Shown one piece after another: positions 6,286 through 9,314 of a stretch of 9,314 nt of DNA (position 1 is the first letter of the stretch; every line of letters begins with the position of its first letter). Origin of the DNA: Rikenellaceae bacterium (GTDB lineage: Bacteria > Bacteroidota > Bacteroidia > Bacteroidales > Rikenellaceae); the NCBI GenBank assembly GCA_031286025.1, contig JAITVB010000147.1, positions 1-9,314 on the forward strand, in the 5' to 3' direction. Below the pieces are notes generated by a model that did no database searches, was not told the DNA's origin, and was given only the letters and a program-made list of their open reading frames with translations. The translations under genes and the position numbers were made by a program.

Positions 6286-6504
6286 ATGTCAAAACAAGCT
6301 GCAATCGAAAAGGACGGGACGATCATCGAAGCCCTCTCCAACGCGATGTTCCGCGTGGAGTTGGACAACGGGCACATCATCACCGCCCACATCTCGGGAA
6401 AGATGCGGATGCACTACATCAAGATCCTTCCCGGTGATAAAGTAAAAGTTGAAATGTCCCCGTATGATCTGTCAAAGGGACGTATCTCATTCAGGTACAA
6501 GTAA
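6286..6504 (+). CDS. infA: Translation initiation factor IF-1
   Basis: The product has 72 residues, exactly the usual length. IF-1 is a single S1-type OB-fold protein that binds the ribosomal A site and works with IF-2 and IF-3 in initiation. Visible blocks are [21 protein letters not shown] (8-28; the family has G.I.EALPN..F.V.L.NG), [19 protein letters not shown] (29-47) and [20 protein letters not shown] (48-67). The C-terminus SFRYK is typical. It starts 4 bases after map and is followed 12 bases later by rpmJ, the usual order. Confidence 0.98.
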   Translation: MSKQAAIEKDGTIIEALSNAMFRVELDNGHIITAHISGKMRMHYIKILPGDKVKVEMSPYDLSKGRISFRYK

Positions 6505-6516
6505 AAACATTGAACG

Positions 6517-6633
6517 ATGAAAGTTAGGGCATCCATTAGAAAAAGGAGCGAGGATTGCAAGATCGTCAAACGCAAAGGCCGTCTGTACGTGATCTGCAAA
6601 AAAAATCCCAAGTTCAAAATGCGCCAAGGGTAA
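6517..6633 (+). CDS. rpmJ: Large-subunit ribosomal protein bL36 with a partly lost zinc site
   Basis: ATG 6517 opens 38 codons ending in TAA at 6631-6633. The peptide begins [20 protein letters not shown] and ends [14 protein letters not shown], a clear L36. L36 sits in 23S rRNA near the base of the L7/L12 stalk. In zinc-binding L36 the ligands are C11, C14, C27 and H33. Here they are S11, C14, C27 and F33, so two of four are lost and normal zinc binding is unlikely. Length, start and end match the family exactly. It lies 12 bases after infA. The next gene, rpsM, begins after a 34-base AT-rich gap. Confidence 0.96.
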   Translation: MKVRASIRKRSEDCKIVKRKGRLYVICKKNPKFKMRQG

Positions 6634-6667
6634 TTTTTCTAAAGAATTGTAAAAAAGACAAAGTTTT

Positions 6668-7048
6668 ATGGCACGTATTGTCGGTGTAGACTTACCAAAA
6701 AATAAACGGGGCGAGATCGGGCTCACCTATATCTACGGCATTGGCCGCAGCACCGCCCGCACGATCCTGGAAAAAGCCGGAATTGGCTACGATATGAAAG
6801 TGAAGGATTGGAGCGACGAGCAGATCAACGCCATCCGCGGGGTCATCGCAAACGAAGGCTTCAAGGTGGAGGGCGAACTCCGTTCGTCGGTCCAGCTTAA
6901 CATCAAGCGTCTGATGGACATCGGTTGCTACCGGGGCATCCGTCACCGCCTCGGCCTGCCCACGCGCGGTCAGAGTACCAAAAACAACGCCCGTACCCGC
7001 AAGGGGAGAAAGAAAACCGTGGCTAACAAGAAAAAAGCAACCAAGTAA
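6668..7048 (+). CDS. rpsM: Small-subunit ribosomal protein uS13
   Basis: The product has 126 residues, normal for S13. S13 lies in the head of the small subunit, forms bridges to L5 and 23S rRNA, and its tail touches P-site tRNA. The start [10 protein letters not shown] is canonical. A helix-two-turn-helix region (about 14-60) contains [14 protein letters not shown] (21-34). The C-terminus has [20 protein letters not shown] (87-106) followed by NARTRKG and a lysine-rich tail. The 34-base gap before it is A/T-rich with neither an SD site nor a Bacteroidota promoter. In E. coli this gene opens the alpha operon, and S4 represses it at a pseudoknot near its start; no such structure was recognised here. 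Confidence 0.98.
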   Translation: MARIVGVDLPKNKRGEIGLTYIYGIGRSTARTILEKAGIGYDMKVKDWSDEQINAIRGVIANEGFKVEGELRSSVQLNIKRLMDIGCYRGIRHRLGLPTRGQSTKNNARTRKGRKKTVANKKKATK

Positions 7049-7060
7049 CAGCAGAGTATT

Positions 7061-7450
7061 ATGGCAAAAAAGACTGCAACAGTTAAAAAGCGAGTGGTTA
7101 AGGTCGATGCCGTGGGACAGGCCCATGTTCATTCTACCTTCAACAACGTGATCATCACCCTGGCCAACGGCGAAGGGCAGGTAATCAGTTGGAGCTCGGC
7201 CGGCAAGATGGGCTTCCGCGGTTCGAAAAAGAACACGCCCTATGCCGCCCAGACCGCAGCGCAGGATTGCGCCAAGGTGGCCTATGATCTTGGTTTGAGA
7301 AAAGTGAAAGTATTCGTTAAAGGCCCGGGTGCCGGCCGTGAATCGGCCATCCGTACCATCCACGGCGCCGGGATCGAGGTGATCGAGATCATCGACGTGA
7401 CCCCGTTGCCCCACAACGGGTGCCGGCCGCCCAACCGCCGCCGCGTATAA
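7061..7450 (+). CDS. rpsK: Small-subunit ribosomal protein uS11
   Basis: The product has 129 residues, the usual length. S11 is on the platform of the small subunit and contacts 16S rRNA near the mRNA exit and S18/S21. Family blocks include [16 protein letters not shown] (19-34), [20 protein letters not shown] (43-62), [19 protein letters not shown] (86-104) and [18 protein letters not shown] at the end. The end is usually …GCRPPKRRRV; here an asparagine (codon AAC) replaces the lysine. A 172-base gap follows before rpsD. Confidence 0.98.
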   Translation: MAKKTATVKKRVVKVDAVGQAHVHSTFNNVIITLANGEGQVISWSSAGKMGFRGSKKNTPYAAQTAAQDCAKVAYDLGLRKVKVFVKGPGAGRESAIRTIHGAGIEVIEIIDVTPLPHNGCRPPNRRRV

Positions 7451-7622
7451 AGCCGCGACCGGGAGAGGGTGATGAGGCCATAACGGAGTCCAAAGGGAGC
7501 CTGTGAGAATAGGACCCGAAGGAAACCCGAACAAATGAACCGGGAAACTTATCGTCATCTCGAAATGCCGGGGCAAGGACAACGAATCGAACAAACGGAA
7601 AAAACGAAAAAATCAAACAACA
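7451..7622 (+). other. Non-coding gap upstream of rpsD, possible S4 leader
   Basis: This 172-base gap is long for the cluster. It is purine-rich on the + strand and holds no recognisable gene and no TTTG/TAnnTTTG promoter. Only short pairings were found: GTCC 7488-7491 with GGAC 7512-7515, and CCCG 7526-7529 with CGGG 7541-7544. The last 40 bases are A-rich, which suits SD-independent initiation of rpsD. S4 is a known autoregulator in other bacteria, so this could be its target, but the sequence alone does not show that. Confidence 0.4.
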
Positions 7623-8231
7623 ATGGGAAGATACATAGGACCTAAAACCAAAATCGCCCGTAAATTCGGGGAGGCGATCTACGGGGCCGACAAGGCGCTC
7701 GAAAAGAAGAACTACCCTCCCGGACAACACGGTTTGGCCCGCAAGCGCAAGAAAGTATCGGAATACGGCGTGCAGTTGGCTGAAAAACAAAAGGCGAAAG
7801 CGATCTACGGGATGCAGGAAAAACAATTCCGCCGCACCTTCGAAGAGGCCGGTCGCTTGGGTGGCATCCAGGGTGAAAACCTGTTGAAACTGCTCGAATG
7901 TCGTCTTGACAACGTGGTGTTCCGCATGAGCATTGCCCCCACGCGTGCCGCTGCCCGCCAGTTGGTTTCGCACCGTCACATCACCGTTAACGGCAGTGTG
8001 GTGAACATCGCCTCGTTCCAGTTGCGTCCGGGTGACGCGGTGGCCGTTCGCGAAAAGTCGAAATCGCTTGAGGTGATCCGGGAATCGTTGGGTTCGGGCC
8101 GTCGCAGCCGCTACCCGTGGATCGAATGGGACGGCGCAGCGATGAGCGGCAAGTTCATCCAACGCCCCGAGCGGAGCGAGATCCCCGAAAACATCAAGGA
8201 ACAACTCATCGTCGAATTGTACTCCAAATAG
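7623..8231 (+). CDS. rpsD: Small-subunit ribosomal protein uS4, zinc-free type
   Basis: The product has 202 residues, the usual length. S4 is a primary assembly protein that binds the five-way junction of 16S rRNA and helps form the mRNA entry tunnel; in E. coli and Bacillus it also controls its own operon. The N-terminus [20 protein letters not shown] (1-20) followed by YPPGQHG (31-37) is typical of the form without the N-terminal cysteine cluster. The S4 RNA-binding domain spans about 93-155, with [10 protein letters not shown] (93-102), [14 protein letters not shown] (111-124) and LRPGD (134-138). It lies between rpsK and rpoA, as in the E. coli alpha operon. The start at 7623 gives the standard N-terminus. 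Confidence 0.98.
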   Translation: MGRYIGPKTKIARKFGEAIYGADKALEKKNYPPGQHGLARKRKKVSEYGVQLAEKQKAKAIYGMQEKQFRRTFEEAGRLGGIQGENLLKLLECRLDNVVFRMSIAPTRAAARQLVSHRHITVNGSVVNIASFQLRPGDAVAVREKSKSLEVIRESLGSGRRSRYPWIEWDGAAMSGKFIQRPERSEIPENIKEQLIVELYSK

Positions 8232-8240
8232 TACGCAATA

Positions 8241-8246
8241 GAGGAG
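8241..8246 (+). promoter_or_regulatory. Shine-Dalgarno-like site before rpoA
   Basis: GAGGAG at 8241-8246 is 6 bases before the rpoA ATG at 8253, in the 21-base gap after rpsD. Sequence and spacing suit a true SD site, which is uncommon in this phylum. Confidence 0.6.
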
Positions 8247-8252
8247 CAAATT

Positions 8253-9245
8253 ATGGCCATATTAGCATTCCAAAAACCTGAAAAGGTGATTATGTTGGAA
8301 TCGACCTCCAACTTCGGGCGCTTTGAGTTCCGTCCGTTGGAGCCCGGTTTCGGTATGACCGTCGGTAACGCACTTCGCCGCATTCTCCTCTCGTCGTTGG
8401 AGGGGTATGCCATCACTACGGTCAAAGTGGCCGGGGTCAACCACGAATTTGCGGCTGTCCCGGGCGTCATGGAAGGGATGATCGACGTCATCCTCAACTT
8501 GAAACAGGTGCGGTTCATGCGTACCGTCGAAAGTATCGATTTCGAAAAGGTGACCGTGAACGTGGCCGGGGTGACCGAACTCACCGCCGGGCACATTTCG
8601 AATTTCCTTTCCGGATTCAGGGTGTTGAACCCGGAGTTGGTGATCTGCCGCTTGGACAGCGACGTGAAGTTGCAGATGGAACTCACCATTGCCAGAGGCC
8701 GCGGTTACGTGCCTGCCGAGGAAAATAAGCCGACGGAAGTCGAATTCGGGCTGCTCCCGATTGACTCGATCCACACCCCGATCAAGAACGTAAAGTACAC
8801 GATCGACAACTTCCGTGTGGAACAGAAGACCGATTATGAAAAGTTAAATCTGGAGATCACCACCGACGGCTCGATCCACCCGAAGGACGCCCTCAAGGAG
8901 GCCGCCAAAGTGTTGATCCACCACTTTATGCTTTTCTCGGACGAGAAGATCACGCTCAATATGGAGGAATCGAGTTCGACCGAAGAGTTCGACGAAGACG
9001 TGCTCCATATGCGTCAATTGCTCAAGACCAAGTTGTCGGAACAGGATCTTTCGGTGCGTGCGCTCAATTGCCTCAAGGCGGCTGAAGTGGAAACGATCGG
9101 CGACCTGGTGCGCTTCCACCGCAACGACCTGCTCAAATTCCGCAACTTCGGCAAGAAGTCGCTCTCCGAACTCGACGAATTGTTGGTTTCGCTCAACCTC
9201 CACTTCGGGATGGACGTTTCGATGTACAAACTTGACAAAGATTAA
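8253..9245 (+). CDS. rpoA: DNA-directed RNA polymerase subunit alpha
   Basis: The product has 330 residues, the usual length. Alpha dimerises to scaffold beta and beta' and contacts promoter DNA and activators. The N-terminal domain (about 1-230) has [20 protein letters not shown] (22-41) followed by [10 protein letters not shown], and [18 protein letters not shown] (68-85). An acidic linker (about 238-252, [12 protein letters not shown]) joins the C-terminal domain (about 255-320). The DNA-contact residues known from E. coli (R265, N268, C269, K271, G296, K298, S299) appear here as R269, N272, C273, K275, G300, K302 and S303. UP-element-type contacts are therefore probably possible. rplQ begins 9 bases after the stop codon. 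Confidence 0.98.
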   Translation: MAILAFQKPEKVIMLESTSNFGRFEFRPLEPGFGMTVGNALRRILLSSLEGYAITTVKVAGVNHEFAAVPGVMEGMIDVILNLKQVRFMRTVESIDFEKVTVNVAGVTELTAGHISNFLSGFRVLNPELVICRLDSDVKLQMELTIARGRGYVPAEENKPTEVEFGLLPIDSIHTPIKNVKYTIDNFRVEQKTDYEKLNLEITTDGSIHPKDALKEAAKVLIHHFMLFSDEKITLNMEESSSTEEFDEDVLHMRQLLKTKLSEQDLSVRALNCLKAAEVETIGDLVRFHRNDLLKFRNFGKKSLSELDELLVSLNLHFGMDVSMYKLDKD

Positions 9246-9253
9246 GATCAATC

Positions 9254-9314
9254 ATGAGACATAACAAAAAATTCAACCACCTGGGCCGTCAGGCAGGCCA
9301 TCGCAAGGCGATGT
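9254..9314 (+). CDS. rplQ: Large-subunit ribosomal protein bL17, N-terminal start (partial)
   Basis: ATG 9254 opens a frame of 20 codons that is cut by the window end. The peptide MRHNKKFNHLGRQAGHRKAM matches the canonical L17 start (MRH…LGR…HRKAM). L17 binds 23S rRNA near the exit of the peptide tunnel. It is the usual last gene of the alpha operon, right after rpoA. The rest of the protein and any terminator lie outside the window. Confidence 0.95.
   Translation, partial: MRHNKKFNHLGRQAGHRKAM

Noticed and set aside
6634..6667. Possible promoter in the AT-rich gap before rpsM
   Set aside because: No TAnnTTTG box and no paired TTTG at 19-21 bases; the composition fits an SD-less initiation region.
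6692..7594. Minus-strand open frame of 300 codons opposite rpsM, rpsK and the following gap
   Set aside because: Low-complexity shadow of two conserved genes, without a recognisable domain or a promoter on that strand.
7535..7645. 36-codon ORF ([16 protein letters not shown]…) overlapping the rpsD start in another frame
   Set aside because: It runs into rpsD, has no start signal and is a low-complexity Lys/Asn/Gln-rich frame. Leader-peptide control cannot be excluded but nothing supports it.
7389..8249. Minus-strand open frame of 286 codons opposite rpsD
   Set aside because: Shadow of rpsD and its leader; no family resemblance.

Overview
This window is a stretch of the universal ribosomal-protein superoperon (S10-spc-alpha type) from a member of the Bacteroidota, most likely Bacteroidales. 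All genes lie on the + strand. Three things support the assignment: the gene order, protein variants typical of the phylum (zinc-free S14 and S4, an L36 that has lost part of its zinc site), and a near-textbook Bacteroidota promoter (TTTG, 19 bases, TATCTTTG) inside the cluster. Most start codons follow A-rich sequence rather than a Shine-Dalgarno (SD) site, as is usual in this phylum. The DNA is fairly GC-rich for Bacteroidales, which could fit a Rikenellaceae/Alistipes-like organism, but that is only a guess.

Layout. Bases 1-66 are the 3' end of rplN. Then come rplX, rplE and rpsN (86-1242), packed with gaps of 0-20 bases. A 334-base non-coding gap (1243-1576) follows, holding an internal promoter and a leader with strong folding potential. 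After it are rpsH, rplF, rplR, rpsE, rpmD, rplO, secY, map, infA and rpmJ (1577-6633), then the alpha-operon genes rpsM and rpsK. A second gap of 172 bases (7451-7622) precedes rpsD, rpoA and the start of rplQ, which runs off the window. rpmJ (38 codons) is a very small gene.

How the genes work together. The cluster encodes small- and large-subunit ribosomal proteins, translation initiation factor IF-1, the alpha subunit of RNA polymerase, the SecY channel of the general secretion pathway, and the methionine aminopeptidase that trims new proteins. It therefore couples ribosome assembly, transcription, protein export and N-terminal maturation. No frameshifts, insertion sequences, CRISPR arrays, tRNAs or rRNAs were seen.

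The genes themselves are ordinary. The material worth a second look is non-coding: the rpsN-rpsH gap, where a promoter, an operator-like palindrome, a possible pseudoknot, competing hairpins, a T8 tract and a 10-codon upstream ORF lie within about 140 bases, and the rpsK-rpsD gap just upstream of the S4 gene. Both are candidates for ribosomal-protein autoregulation, but no regulator can be named from the sequence alone.
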